Source: Ottelia alismoides (taxonomy: Eukaryota > Streptophyta > Magnoliopsida > Alismatales > Hydrocharitaceae). From it: a DNA stretch of 64,000 bases. Location: NCBI GenBank assembly GCA_037367405.1, contig JAZKJV010003276.1:186001-250000 (forward strand). Direction: 5' to 3'. The notes beneath the pieces are model-generated. The model was not told the origin of the DNA. It ran no database searches and saw nothing but the letters and a program-made list of their open reading frames with translations. Both the position numbers and the translations under genes were made by a program. This document shows, in pieces, positions 1 to 11,765 of this stretch (positions are counted from its first letter, which is position 1; each line of letters opens with the position of its first letter).

Positions 1-1
1 A

Positions 2-1137
2 TTAAGGAAGTCTATATATGGACTAAAACAAGCATCTCGTCAATGGTACATTAAGTTCAACAATACAATAACTTCATTTGATTTTGTTGAGAATATTGTT
101 GATAATTATATATATCTTAAGATGAGTGGGAGTAAATATGCTTTTCTAGTCCTTTATGTAGACGACATTTTACATGCTTGTAATGATCTTGGTATGTTGA
201 GAGATACAAAGATGTTTCTTTCTAATAATTTTGAAATGAAAGATATGGATGATGCTAAATATGTCACTGACATTGAAATTCATATAGACAGATCTCAGAG
301 AGTACTTGGATTGTCTCAAAAGGTCTATATTAAAAAATTATTAGAGAGATTTGGGATGAAATATTGTTCTCCTAGCCCAGCAACCTATGGTAAAAGGAGA
401 TACAAATTTTTCATTCAAATGTCCCTACAATAATTTAGAAAAGGAACAGATGAAGGACATTCCATATACATATATCATTGGAAGTTTAATGTATGCCCAA
501 ACATGCACTAGACCAGATATATAATTTGCAGTTGGAATATTGAGTAGATATAAAAGCAATTCAGGCATGGACCATTGGATAGCGGCAAAGAAGGTCTTGC
601 GATATTTGCAAGGAACTAAGGATTTTATGCTAATCTACCGGCATTCAGATTCCTTAGAAGTCATTGGCTATTCGTATTCGGATTATGCAGGTAGTAAGGA
701 GGATAGAAAATCTATCTCTAGATACATTTTTATGCTGGCTGGAGGTGCTATTTCATGGAGAAGTGTGAAACAATCACTTGTCACATCAAGTACCATGGAA
801 GCCAAATTCGTAACAAGTTACGAGGCTACTACACAAGCACTTTGGGTAAAGAATTTCATTGTGGGTCTCAAGATAGTGGATTCAATCTCAAGACCATTAA
901 AGATTCATTGTGATAATTCTGCAGCCGTATTTTTCGTTAACAACAACAAGTATATGCATGCCGGAATGAGAATTAACATTAAATATCTTTTTGTTAAAGA
1001 GAAAGTTAGAGATCATTTAGTATAGATCTAAAAAATAGGTACTAAGTACATGATTGTGGATCCTATGACAAAGGATTTGGCGCCTAGTATATTCATCAAT
1101 CATGTAACTGAGATGGGCCTATCTAGTACCTTGTAAT
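2..1137 (+). mobile_element. Ty1/copia reverse transcriptase and RNase H remnant
   Basis: This is the 3' half of a copia polyprotein, cut by the window's left edge. The frame is open from base 2 to 433 and begins with the copia RT signature SIYGLKQASRQWY. It continues to the catalytic YVDD box near base 160 and the typical LSQKVYIKKLLERFGM stretch. After the stop at 431-433 the reading resumes in another frame with GSLMYAQTCTRPDI, meets a stop at about 522, and then stays open as 540-1025. That part gives the RNase H landmarks VLRYLQGTKDF, ISWRSVKQSLVTSSTMEA, LKIHCDNSAA and DPMTKDLAPS. Stops at about 1023-1029 also break it. In life it would copy the element's RNA into DNA inside a virus-like particle. 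Here at least two frame breaks make it a pseudogene. The family assignment is secure. The exact lineage (Tork/SIRE-like) is a guess from the spacing to the LTR. Confidence 0.93.
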
Positions 1138-1410
1138 AATATCAATACATCCATGAGTTACACCTTAAGTTTTGGTATGGTGATCTATTGTCTATTGTAT
1201 GTTATATTTGGTAGCATGCATTTGATGAACAACATAAAGAAAGGACCCGTGTTAGTATTTAGATATTAACACATGAAGTTTTGTTAAGTTGAATAAACTA
1301 TTAGTATTGTAATGCTTGGAAGGATATATCTGCTTGAAAGGTATATGCTGCCAAGATTCATAATAAAGCTTAACTTGACAAATGTAAAGCAACACATTTG
1401 CTTCATGAGC

Positions 1411-1730
1411 CAAGTGGGAGAATGTAAGAAATTATATGCATGCAACTACCATATATGGTAGTTGTAAATTTTTATTTCTTATTTTGTGGCTCATGATAAT
1501 TATGAAAGGGTGCATCATTTGTGAGGTTGCTTTTGGTGGTTACCTTAATGGATATGTAACCATCATGTTTTATAAATATGGATTGGGGTCCCCTCTCCCT
1601 CAACTAATGATTGTAAGAGGATCCATTACTCAAGCATATTAGGCAAGAGTTGAGAAGGAGAAGGAAATCCCATCTTCATCACTTCATTTCTGCTGCGATG
1701 GCTTCTGGTAACTATTAAGTATCTTAAATC
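1411..1730 (+). repeat. Copia polypurine tract and 3' LTR
   Basis: The purine run CAAGTGGGAGA (1411-1421) is a standard copia plus-strand primer. It is followed one base later by TGTAAGAAATTATATG, so the 3' LTR should begin at 1423. The LTR runs to somewhere near 1700-1740, where LINE-like coding sequence starts. I cannot fix its CA end or a target duplication. The 285 bases between the RNase H end and this tract hold no recognisable gene. Confidence 0.7.
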
Positions 1731-1739
1731 TATTTTTGA

Positions 1740-2560
1740 TTAAGTTAATAGGTCTATCATGATCGCCTCAATGAACTAGAGAAAGCACATGAAATAAAAA
1801 TTTTTGCCCTTCAAGAAACCCAATCGAAGGAACCCATAAATTATGGGACTATGTGGGGATATGATAGGATGCATTGGTACTCAAACCCCCGCTTCAAGTC
1901 CTGGGGTACCACCACAGGTTGGAACAAACAAAACTTTGAGTACCTGGAGTTTCACACTTTGACTTTCCCATGAGTACAACTCTAATTCCAATCGGTCAAA
2001 ATTGTACCTTCCAATTTCTTAACGTTTACGATCCTCCTACTGATTCGAGAAATGTTGATTTTCTCCTCTTCCTTTGGCATTATTACCCCTCCACTCTCTC
2101 CACCATTTTAGTGGATGACTTCAACCTGATTCACAAATGATCTGATTGTCTCTTAGAAGCCTCAATAAATAGTTTCCTCATCAGATTCAATGATTAGATA
2201 AACCAAGAAAATATATTTGATCACGCAAAATCGGAGATGGCCTTCACCTGGGCATGTGGTAGCTCGTCCGATAGCTGGGTGATTTAAAATCGCAGTCTCG
2301 GTGATTCTTCGTCAAAAAACTTGGCGTCCTGTTCAAACTTCTGTACCTTACCTCATCCTTTTCGAACTCAGTGAAATTGTTTTCAAATTGAATCATTCCA
2401 GCTTAAGTGTCAATCCTTTGGCGAATTGGATAGACAAAGTTGGAATCAACCTTTGACCTTTGACAACCCTTTTCATTGGCGGGCTGATGAAACTCGATTT
2501 CATCATCTTTATTTGCCCTTTTTAACCCCCTTGCTTAAAAGTGTGTCAATAAAAATAGAT
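1740..2560 (+). mobile_element. L1-type LINE ORF2, endonuclease portion (broken)
   Basis: Broken reading frames resemble the APE-type endonuclease at the start of a plant L1 ORF2. The stretch near 1795-1860 reads IFALQETQSKEP, where the ALQET motif carries the catalytic glutamate. Further pieces read LVDDFNLIHK (about 2110-2140) and MAFTWACGSSSDSW (about 2235-2277), the latter matching the family's FTW..N....S..D pattern. The end (about 2475-2540) resembles the FRFE..W region that follows the endonuclease domain. At least four stops or frame changes interrupt it. The order and strand agree with LINE pieces at 8.69, 20.88 and 26.29 kb, so I infer one element split by later insertions. It cannot be functional. 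Confidence 0.75.
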
Positions 2561-2570
2561 AAAGTCCTGT

Positions 2571-5479
2571 AGTTGTCAGAGTCTTGAATAAATTAAAAAT
2601 CACAAAAAAAAATCACAAAATTAAAAATCATGGTGTTTTTATCCTTAAAAATACCCTCAAAAAATATTTTCTATCTTCCAATGACCTCGTCTCTGTTTTT
2701 AGTCAACATGAAACTTGTAGATCTTATCGAGATCTACAACTTTCATGTTTTGAGTTTTCTCAAATTCGGCCATTTGACACCTCAAAAGTCACTTTCTAAT
2801 TTCCAATAATCTGATTGGGCCACGTGGCTAATTCTGGTTGAGCCACGTGGCCGCATATCCTTGCGCTATGCCACCCGCGCCCAACAGCTGTCGGATGAAG
2901 GCCTGGGAGCTTTAATCACCACCGCCCATCCTACATTCAATCCCGGCCGTCCGATCAGGCTCCTGACCTAATCACCGCCATCCGCTAGCGCCTTTCTCTC
3001 CTTACGCCACGTGGCCGCATATTCTCTGCCCGATCATATTTTGGATCCTTAATCCCCACCACACACTCCTGCTACGATCTCTACCATCCGATCTTCCTTC
3101 ACCGCATATCTCAACCGTCGAACCCCGCCTTGCGCTCATGTCGCCACGTGGAGCGCCCACACACCCTTCGATTGCATCGTCTTGAGCTCCATCATATCCG
3201 CTCTTTAACGCCTGACCCTCATCCATTGGATTTCGAGATCCAACAGCCTGAGCTTCATCGTCAACCTCCGGTCGACCTCAATCCCACGTTCTCCAATTCG
3301 CGACCCACCTCCGCCTTTCCATTTCTCCCCGACTCCACGATCACCATCTCCACTCGCCAACACCCTCATAACATTCCTCCATCATCCAGCATCCTCGCGG
3401 TCATCCACTCGTCCCACGAAGCTCCTCCGGTCGCTCCATATCCCGTGGTCAAACCACGTCCTCCACTCATCAGAACCGCCTTCCCCACCTTCAAATACTT
3501 CGTCTCCGTCCCACTTCCATCTCGTCCACCTTTACGCGGGGCGAGGCCCAGCCCTCCTCCACCTCCCTATGACAGGGGGAGGTTGCGGGATCGAGCGAAG
3601 ACGACTTACGCCTCCAGTGTCAACCCGCCGCCCTCCTTGGCGACGTCTCGGCGCTTCCAGCCCGCTCGAGCTGCCTCCATTGGCTGAGGAGGTCCAGCGA
3701 AGACCCAGGGTTCTTCTCGAACTCCAAGCCCAAGCTGCAACCCCCATCTTCGATCAGGTAAGCTTCCTCAATCTCTTGCGTTTATTTCTTCTTATTCTCT
3801 TAATTAATTAGGCTCCTACATCCAACCCCACGCTTCGCCGTTCATCTCATTAGCTCCGACTCGTAACCCCCATCTTCACGCTCACTTCCGACGATTCTCC
3901 CTACCCTCACAACCCTAGATCATCTGCAACCCACCTCTCCGCCGTACACGGCAGAGGAGCTCCGAGATGCCGTCTTCTCCGCTCGCATAGCTCTCCACTC
4001 CACTCACCTTGACGTCCTTATGCTTCTGCTATAGCACTAATGCTGCAGGTACTCTCCATTATTGAATGATCGGAGGGCTCGCTGGAGTGATCTTGGCGAG
4101 CTCCATCTCCCCCACTGGAGCATCTAGCACCTTCTCCAAGTATGGCAGCAGCTTTATCAGGCATTTAGCTCCATCGCCATCCAGTCAAGACCAGCCGGTA
4201 AGCTCCATCGACATCAGAGGCGAGCGGCGGAGCTGGGCCCACTTCACCGAAGTCCTGATTCTGCCGCCCGCTGGAGTTGAGGAAGAAAGCACAGGCACCA
4301 TCGGATGCTCCCTCCCAGAGTTCATCCAACGGCACATAAGCATCCACGTCGACATAAAGCACAGACTCCAGCTACCGTTGGATCCTCAAAATCCAATGGT
4401 CCATTGACGTCCATGTGTCATCGCCAGGATCTCTCAGAGTCTCAGCATCCAATCCATTAGGCTTGGAGCTCCCGAGCCTACGCCAAGCCTTCCCGGAGCT
4501 TCGAGTCTCTCCGAGCCTGCATCGAGCCAAAGCCAACCTCCGAGCTTAGCCGAAGTTAGACCGGGCCTCCTCCGAGCCGAGATGTCACCCGAGCTTGGAA
4601 ACCACATGCCATGCACATGCGATCTAGGGAATTTGCATGGAGGCCCACTGACTTCTTCAATATTGCAGACAGGTCCTGGAGCACGTGCAAACCACGTGCG
4701 CAATGGGTATTTTGCATCTATACCCTTGTGAGTTAACATAATTGCAAAAATACCCCTGTACGTGTGGGTTAATTATAGGGAAGGTCCCAAACTTTCTTGT
4801 ATTTACGTTTTAGTCCCTCCCAGGGACATGTGTGTAGTTATCTTTCATGTTTTCTTTCAGTTATGCCCTTGTCTTCTTTCATGCATATCTCGAGCATTGT
4901 AACTCTGTTTCAGTTGATTTCAGTTTCATTTCGAAGCTTGTTTGATGATCTTTCTAGGCATGCTCATTTCTTAATTTGGATACAGTTTTTTTTTGATGTA
5001 TTATTTTTAGTAGCCATGTGTCTCTTAATGCTTTAACTTATGCCTTGTTCAATTTGTCCATCAAGTTTGTCATCTAAACTGAACCCAAAATTGACTCATT
5101 GTTACATTTGCTCATCATCTTATTCTGATTTAGGGCATATTCTTTTTTACAGAGCATATATTTGCATGATTAAAAATTAAATAAAAAAATTTGCATGTTT
5201 TATATTCACTTGATGCATTGCTTTGTCTTCTTGCATTGTTTGACCTATGGTTTTCCAACTCAACACTTAAATAGATAAATAAGAGTCTGAATAATTACGA
5301 GAGAAGCTCGTGTCCCTGAGTTCGACCTTTGTTTCTTACCAAGTAAAATAAAATTCATGACCATCCGATTCTACTTGACTTAGCAATTAGATGGTTTTTT
5401 ACGAACCTGATCCAGCCCGACTGCAACGTTCCTAAGTGCTAAATCCACACTCTTAGAGGGCTGAATTTATGGTTCGTCA
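2571..5479 (+). repeat. Long 5' LTR of an Athila/Tat-like Ty3/gypsy element
   Basis: This is a non-coding block with an AT-rich head, a CT/C-rich middle (about 2820-4740) containing repeated CCACGTGG boxes, and an AT-rich tail. The tail has a CCCTGAGTTCGACCTT motif (about 5312) also found near 19050 and 20740 in the other LTR-like units. The block ends GGTTCGTCA at 5479, two bases before a primer-binding-like site. That placement is what identifies it as an LTR. The left boundary is uncertain (about 2560-2600). The C-rich middle yields open frames on both strands (for example 3130-3687), which I read as compositional rather than coding. Similar blocks lie at 16.6-19.2 and 19.2-20.9 kb. Confidence 0.6.
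2705..2749. repeat. Imperfect palindrome in LTR head
   Basis: Arms AACATGAAACTTGTAGATC and GATCTACAACTTTCATGTT flank a 7-base loop, with one mismatch between the arms. A second, perfect version sits at 15575-15623, so the hairpin is a conserved part of this LTR family. Confidence 0.8.
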
Positions 5480-5481
5480 AA

Positions 5482-5500
5482 TGGCATCGTTGACAGGGAC
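5482..5500 (+). other. Degenerate primer-binding site
   Basis: TGGCATCGTTGACAGGGAC closely resembles the primer-binding sequence that starts TGGCGCCGTTGCCGGGG in plant Athila/Tat elements. It lies two bases after the LTR end GTTCGTCA. It marks the LTR/internal boundary and gives the element's + orientation. The family comparison is from memory of the consensus. Confidence 0.6.
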
Positions 5501-6609
5501 ACGACTCATTTCTTGTATTATTGGGATTTTTATTTATTTAATTAGGTGTTTTTTATATAGGTCATTTTGTTCATCTATTTTGCATTATAAAAATTTTCTT
5601 CTCGATTGATCTCTAACATTTGCTTTTGTGACAGGGCCCTTGGTGATCAAGGAGGCGAGGAGCAGGTGCTTCCGCTGTGAGGAGCCACAGAAGCAGGCTT
5701 GGAGCAAGTCGAAAAGAAAGGAAAAATGACATTTTTGCATATCCTTGTATCTTGTAATAAATCGTCTTTTACAGCGGTCTTCGATCGAAGACTCGCGATT
5801 GTAAACGAACGAATGTGGTTGTGTGGGGATCGTACCCACTTGAATGTCGACCTAGGACCAGGCACGCGACTCTTTGAGCGTATTTTATTTTTCATTTTTT
5901 ACGTGCTTGCTCGTAGGTAGGACACACTAAAATATAGATGCACATAATCTCGCTTCACTTAGCCAAATTTAATAGACATTCTTCCCCGCTAATAGAAGCA
6001 TGATTAGGTGCGGCTTTTGATCGACTTGCATACCTGATTTTGGTTTTTAAAAAAATAGCCCAAGTTTTCAAGTATTTTTGTCAAGTCACTGCATGTTTTA
6101 TCGTTTAGCTTAGGTCATGGTTTTTATCGAATACATGGTTTTTCTCGATTTCTCCTCCTAGCTTGATCACCTAGGTTAATGGAAAATGGGAATGAACGGT
6201 AGACGATGATTTCTTGATTTATGTGATCACCTTAAATCAGTGACAACCTTAAGAAAAATAATTGAGAATATTAATTGCAAGTCAACCTAAAATGGAGTAA
6301 AAAAATTGTTTTGGGAGAGCAACACCCTCGTGTGCAGTCGATTTCACTTAACATTTTTGTTGTCGCATATAAATAGAATGTTTTAATCACCAATAAAACC
6401 GAAAAGATAATAAACCAACCTCGGTTGGTTTCATGTGTGAGTTGGTGAAATTGAAGGGTTTTGCATGCTTGATTGAGCCATGTTTGCTCTGACACCCTCC
6501 CCTGAGCCTTAGTCACTCCATTAGTCTCCACAAATTCATCCACTCACTTCTATATCCATCCTTCTTCTTCGTTCACCTTGGGTCCCTCCCAACATCAAAT
6601 TTCCATCTT

Positions 6610-6644
6610 TATACTTAGGCTAATCTCAACCTAAGTATAGGGGG
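6610..6644 (+). repeat. Hairpin plus G5 module, copy 1
   Basis: Perfect 10-base inverted repeat TATACTTAGG / CCTAAGTATA with a 10-base loop, followed directly by GGGGG and AACCCG. It resembles a plus-strand priming tract set on a hairpin. Confidence 0.8.
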
Positions 6645-6688
6645 AACCCGAGTCCTTGTGATTTTCTCCACTCATCTTTCCTTGCCTT

Positions 6689-6724
6689 TATACTTAGGTT
6701 ATTTCTACCTAAGTATAGGGGGAG
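6689..6724 (+). repeat. Hairpin plus G5 module, copy 2
   Basis: Same TATACTTAGG / CCTAAGTATA arms with a 9-base loop, followed by GGGGGAG. It lies 79 bases after copy 1. A half-module with AAGTATA and six G follows at 6811-6823. Confidence 0.8.
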
Positions 6725-8689
6725 CCCCTTTTAGTTCTCGTATATTTCTCTATATTTAATTGGACCTATGGACTTGTATCATCTAGTGCTATGAGGACAT
6801 AGCAAAGTTTAAGTATAGGGGGGTATACCATATATACAGTATACTTACTTCAGCTATAATTTAAAAAATTTAAAAAATTTAAAACTTTTTGGCTAAAGTA
6901 AAATCCTTTGAACTAAGTGGACTAAGTGGTTTTCACGATTTTCTATATCATGTTACACTATTTTTTATAAAAATATTTTTGAAAATGATTTGAAAAATGG
7001 GTTTATCTTGTTTTGAAAAATCTTTTGAATTTTTTTTGAAATTTTTTTATTTTGTGTGACGTGGTCTTGAAATTTTCTTTCTCTTTTTTGGAAAGTTGAG
7101 TCTAACCAGTGTTCTAACTCTTAATTAAAATCCATAAAAATGAGAAAATCCAAAATCCTTTAAGAGTCATTAGTTACTACTAAGTCCAAATAAGTAGCCT
7201 CGTTCAGTGAGGGTTCGCCCTTAGCAGATTGGATGGTTTAGAGGACATCGCGTAAGGCCCCATCCTCAAGCAACGGGCTCCGACCTGTACTTACATCCAT
7301 ACTAGCTGAATGCAGATGCATCTACTTAATTGAGTTTAGGCAGTCCTAATATCTCTTGAAGTTTAAAAAAAGTGTGTGTTTTGTTTTTGAATGAAGGAGT
7401 TGGATTAATCCTCTATATTCACACTTCCACCCAGGATCTGAAATGTTCAAGGAAACTTAGTTTGTGAGGACTTGAGATTTTAGGTTAACCAGCCTTAGAC
7501 ATCATGGTCTAAGACTTGATCATCCACATTCTCATAGATTTCTAGATTTACATGCTATATTTCATGCTTAGTCTCAGACCATAAGAATATGATCAGCACA
7601 TCACATGCACGACTGCGATTTTGATGAGATGAGTTGATTCTTCACTTGAGGGACTGGGATGAGGGATTCGAGTTTGGACTTGATCTAATGATGCTCGAGG
7701 ACGGGATAAAATCTTTGAAAGCTTCATGATACCTGAGTTTCAGCAATTTTAGCCAGTATGAGAACTTGGTTCTTATACTAATCTCTTGACATTGACCTAA
7801 GTGCCAAGGTGTGAAATAAATAAAAAAATATTGATCAATGTGCGCCAACTCTTTGTAAAAGCAGTGGAGGTAGCCAAAATACTACAAATAAATGAAATGT
7901 CAAAGAAAAGCTCTCATTCCACAAAGTTACATATCAAAGAGCTTCCACCAAAGGCGAGTGCACCCAAACTTTTCAAAGTGTCCACTTGGACCATCGCTAT
8001 TAGGACCAAGAGTCGAGCTTGCACCAAAAAAGGGCTTTGCATTGTAAATGCTACAAGTCTGGGTGTAGAAGGTACGATAGGTACTCAAAAAAGACACACC
8101 CCGGTGTATTCCCAGGAAAACAAGTGCAGACGACTCCAACTTCTCTTGATGGACGCACTGATCAACACCAAAAAAATATGTTGTGTAATAAGGCACTAAG
8201 AGAGGATCCTTGTTCCAATGAGAGGGAGAGAAGAAATGACACAATCCCATGCCCTCCATTACTGGCCTTCCATCTACATTTTTTGTCTAACAACTAAAGA
8301 GACGGTGAACTGAACGCAAGATTTGATTTATTCCCTAGTGTTGAGGATTGGGTCCTTAGGAGAGTTTTTTTCAGACCAAGACCTTGGGTGAAGTTTTGAC
8401 TCTACTCTCGTGAACACAGTCAACACTAAATATCATACCCTTAGTTTATATGTATATCAGAGAGAGTCTGGAAAATTAGAGGAATTGGATGCCTCTTGAT
8501 TAAGGTTGGGTTGAGCTCTAAAATTTTGGTCCTCTAAAGTTGAGTGGACTTGAATAGATTGGATCTTGTACTCACATGCACAAGGGGATCAATCCAATTT
8601 ATTCATTCTCTTTGATGCTCGGGGATGAGCATAGTGTAAGTATGGGGGGGGCACGAAGATAAGATGATTTAAGGTGGGTATTTAGGGCG

Positions 8690-10574
8690 GAAGAAAAACA
8701 AACATCCCTCTGATCCAAGCTGAAATTTCAATTTATCCCAGCAAATTTCGGATTTTGAAAAAATGTCGGACCAAATCTGCCCCCATAATTAGGGCGAGTC
8801 TAAATGAATTGTACAATAGGCTTCAATATATTCATAACGACTCTTTTGACATGTGGAATCAAAGGGATAAAATACATTGGCTTAGGGAGGGGGATAAAAA
8901 CACTCACCTTCTTCTTGCTTATGCCTTTTCTTACTGAAGTAGTAACTTCATTTTTGTCCTCAAAGATACCAACAATAAAAGGTTTGGCGATCCCTAAAAC
9001 ATTTAGAGAATAGCCTTCTCCTTTTATGGAAATCTTTTTAGTGACTCTTTTAATGAGAAGCCCCTACATTACGAGCTGACCCCTGATTTATTGGGATCTA
9101 TCCGAAACCCATAGGAGCTAATTGGCCCCTTCATGCTTGAGGAGGCTGAATTCGTCACTAGGAGCTTTAAACCTCACAAGACCCCTCGACCGGGTGGCTT
9201 CATTGCTGAATTTTTTGCCACTTTCTGGCCTACAATTAAAAGTTACTTTATGTATATGTTAAATATCTTAAATTTCTTTTGGACAGTCCTGATGACCCGC
9301 ATCACCTGAAACATATAAACAAATCCATTATGTCACTCTTGTACAAGAGTGGGATATGGAAGACGTATTAAATTATAGGCTGATTAGACTAATAAACTTA
9401 GCTATGTGGATCATATCCGAAATTATGGCTTTAAGACGTGCTCCTAAATTAGATGAGCTCATTCCCCCTACCCAATGTGCCTTTCTAAAAAATAGATCGA
9501 ATCATGATTGCCTCGCAACAACCTCGGAAATTATAAACAAATAGTCTAACAGTGGCAAAGAGGGTGTTGTCCTTAAGTTGGATTTTCACAAAGCCTTCGA
9601 TACGCTTCATTGGGAATTCATAATTTGACCCCTTCAAGCTTCAGGATGTCCACCCAAGTTTATCTTATGGACCATTGATATCCTCCATACCACCAAGACT
9701 TCCCTGAAGATAAATGGAAGCTCGTTGGGTTTCTTTAGGCCACAACATGGAGTTAGGCAGGTCTGCTCTCCCCTCTTCTTTTCATAAACTTCATGAACAT
9801 TTTAGAACAAATGCTAAAAAAACTCAAATCTTGGATTCATTCATGGCTTCCATATCCCGAGTCTCTCTAGTGATATCACTAGCATCCAGTTAGATGATGA
9901 CCTCCTCATATTCATCAAATTCGAACCTGAAGAGCTAAAAAATATTGAGACCACTATCCATATCTTCCACTCTATTTCATATCTTAAGATGGATACAAAT
10001 AGATTTGCTTTCTTTGGTATAAATCTTAACCTAGAAAAAAATCATTATATCAAAAACTCGCTTCACTGAAAAGAAGGAAGGTTTCCCATAACTTATCTTC
10101 GGTTTCCCCTCACGACTAGGTGCCTTACCCCGAGAGAGTGACAACTCTTAATTGACAAATTTGCATCAATACTTAGTGGTTAGAAAGAAAGACTTTATCT
10201 CCCGTCCTTGTCGTGTCAACCTCTTGAACTCCAGCTTAATGCCTCTTGCTTTCCACCTTCTTCCTTCCTTAAGAATCTCAAAAAATGTCATAAATAAAAT
10301 TGACAAAATTTGGTGAGACTTTATGTGGAATGAAAATATTGATGCAAAAAAGGGCATAAGGTTGCCTTGGATAAAATTTGTCATCCAAATGAAAATGATG
10401 GGTGGTGGATCTTAAACTTGCAAAACTTGAACGATGCAATGCTCTCAAAAATATATTTCCAAGTTAGAGAGGAAAAAAACCCCGACTCTTGATAAATCTC
10501 TGATTCAACATGCTAAAACTGATCAATTAGACTTCGTTCTCCAGAATTCATATGCATCTAACCATTTAAATAAC
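8690..10574 (+). mobile_element. L1-type LINE ORF2, reverse transcriptase portion (broken)
   Basis: Successive frames match the RT part of a plant L1 ORF2. The pre-RT linker appears as DKIHWLREGDKNTH (about 8857-8900). Next comes a TPRPGG-containing stretch near 9180-9205, and then YRLIRLINLAMWIISEIM (9371 on) and PPTQCAFLKNRSNHD (from about 9466). LDFHKAFDTLHWEF (about 9579-9620) is the RT motif A with its catalytic aspartate. RPQHGVRQ (about 9740) is the usual RG.RQG region. The catalytic FADD box is mutated to LDDD (about 9894). Stops and frameshifts occur throughout. The tail continues to 10574, where the CACTA element interrupts it. It is dead, but clearly a LINE RT. Confidence 0.88.
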
Positions 10575-10589
10575 ATTCACTACAGGCCG

Positions 10590-11550
10590 GTGGCTCTAAG
10601 GGGACGGTCAAGGACCGTCCCTTTGTAGTTATAACCGTCCCTTCTGATTAGAGGGAATAGTCTTAGAACCGTCCCGTCTGCCACCATCTCATTTGATTAG
10701 ATGGGACGCTTATCACGAACGTCTCTTTTAATCAACCACTGGGAACGGTCGGAACCGTCCCTTTAATGATTAAGATTAGGGACGGTCACGACCATCCCTA
10801 GTACCACGTCTAGTAGGGACGGTTTCATCCGTCCCCAACTTAGAAGCTTAGGGGATGGTTGTAACCTTCCCCAATGGTTGGACATCATTTTGAGACGGCT
10901 ACAGAAGACCTGTGGGGACGGTTTCAACCATCCCCATTAGGTCCCACTGGTCAATATCCGTGATAGTGATTCGATGTCAAACGGACGCGACGGTTGAAAC
11001 CGTCTCCTACGTCACGTAACAGGGACGGTTGTGACCGTCCCTTCCATGAAGAAGTCCTTTTGCGACGCCAGCAGAAGACTTGAAGGGACGGTTGTAACCG
11101 TCCCTTATAGCCCTCATTGACTCAAAATTCTACCAGCGAGGTCCTTGGTAGAGGACGGGACGGTCGTAACCGTCCCTCTTGAGAAGCAGAGGGGACGGTT
11201 GTAACCGTCCCCTCCGTTAGATAGCGCTAAAAGGACGGCAACAGAAGACCTTTAGCGATGGTTTCAACCATCCCCGTTGGTTCCCATGGCCGCTAAAAGA
11301 AGACAGAGGGTGTCTAACATTCTGAAGGGACAGATCTAACCGTCGCCATTGGCACTTAAAGGGGACGGTTGTAGCCATCCCATCTACATTGGGGGTCTAT
11401 AGCAATGCCAACAGAAGCGTATAGGGGACGGTTGTAACTGTCCCCATTAATCTTTGAAAGGCAAAAATGCGTCCCGTGAGCTATCTTGGACACGCGGGAC
11501 GTTTCTGTAGCACCTTAGGGGACGGTTACAATCGTCCCCAATACCCCCTG
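10590..11550. repeat. CACTA subterminal palindromic repeat array
   Basis: About 960 bases contain well over a dozen copies of a roughly 20-base palindrome built on GGGACGGTT..AACCGTCCC, in perfect and decayed versions, spaced irregularly at about 40-80 bases. Clear copies lie near 11020-11042, 11085-11105, 11157-11178 and 11191-11212. In the En/Spm family such subterminal repeats bind the second transposon protein and position the ends for cutting. The opposite end carries only a short set (about 14665-14735). The spacers have a recurring phrase, (C)AACAGAAG.C, suggesting the array grew by duplicating larger units. Confidence 0.9.
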
Positions 11551-11765
11551 ACAACAAAAAAATTTACTAGATTCATGGTGTTTTATTCACGCTCCCTCTG
11601 CAAAATCAAATAAGACACTTCATAAACTCAAAATTCAAGATCAAAATAAGACACGTCATAGTTACAAAGAAATTGTTTTTCAATTCTACATAATCTTAGG
11701 CACTACTAGAAACATTACAATAAAAAATTCAAGAAAAAACTAAAATTTACTACATCGATGGTTAT

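Larger units (their letters stand above)
5501..8660 (+). mobile_element. Non-coding internal region of Athila/Tat-like element
   Basis: About 3.1 kb follows the primer-binding site without any gag, protease, RT or integrase motif. Short open frames here (for example 7801-8199 and its antisense 7927-8259) have no family features I recognise. The notable content is a set of polypurine-tract-like sites: two hairpins followed by G runs (6610-6644, 6689-6722), a third AAGTATAGGGGGG (6811-6823), and a terminal GATGCTCGGGGATGAGC with a following G8 run (8614-8651). The last resembles the sequence just upstream of the 3' LTR in Athila-type elements. The 3' LTR itself seems absent or cut to a few tens of bases before LINE sequence resumes near 8690. 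I infer a deleted or non-autonomous element. Confidence 0.55.

Noticed and set aside
3130..3687. 185-codon Pro/Ser-rich open frame in the LTR's C-rich block
   Set aside because: C-rich sequence lacks stops in several frames at once. The frame overlaps antisense frames of similar length, shows no domain, and lies inside a repeat also present at 17 kb without the frame.
7801..8297. Overlapping 92-132-codon frames near the end of the Athila/Tat-like internal region
   Set aside because: No gag, pol or envelope motif, sense and antisense are equally open, and coding signals are absent from the rest of the internal region.
10590..11550. Satellite DNA
   Set aside because: The palindromic repeats lie within the defined CACTA termini, and their spacing and palindromy fit subterminal transposase-binding repeats.
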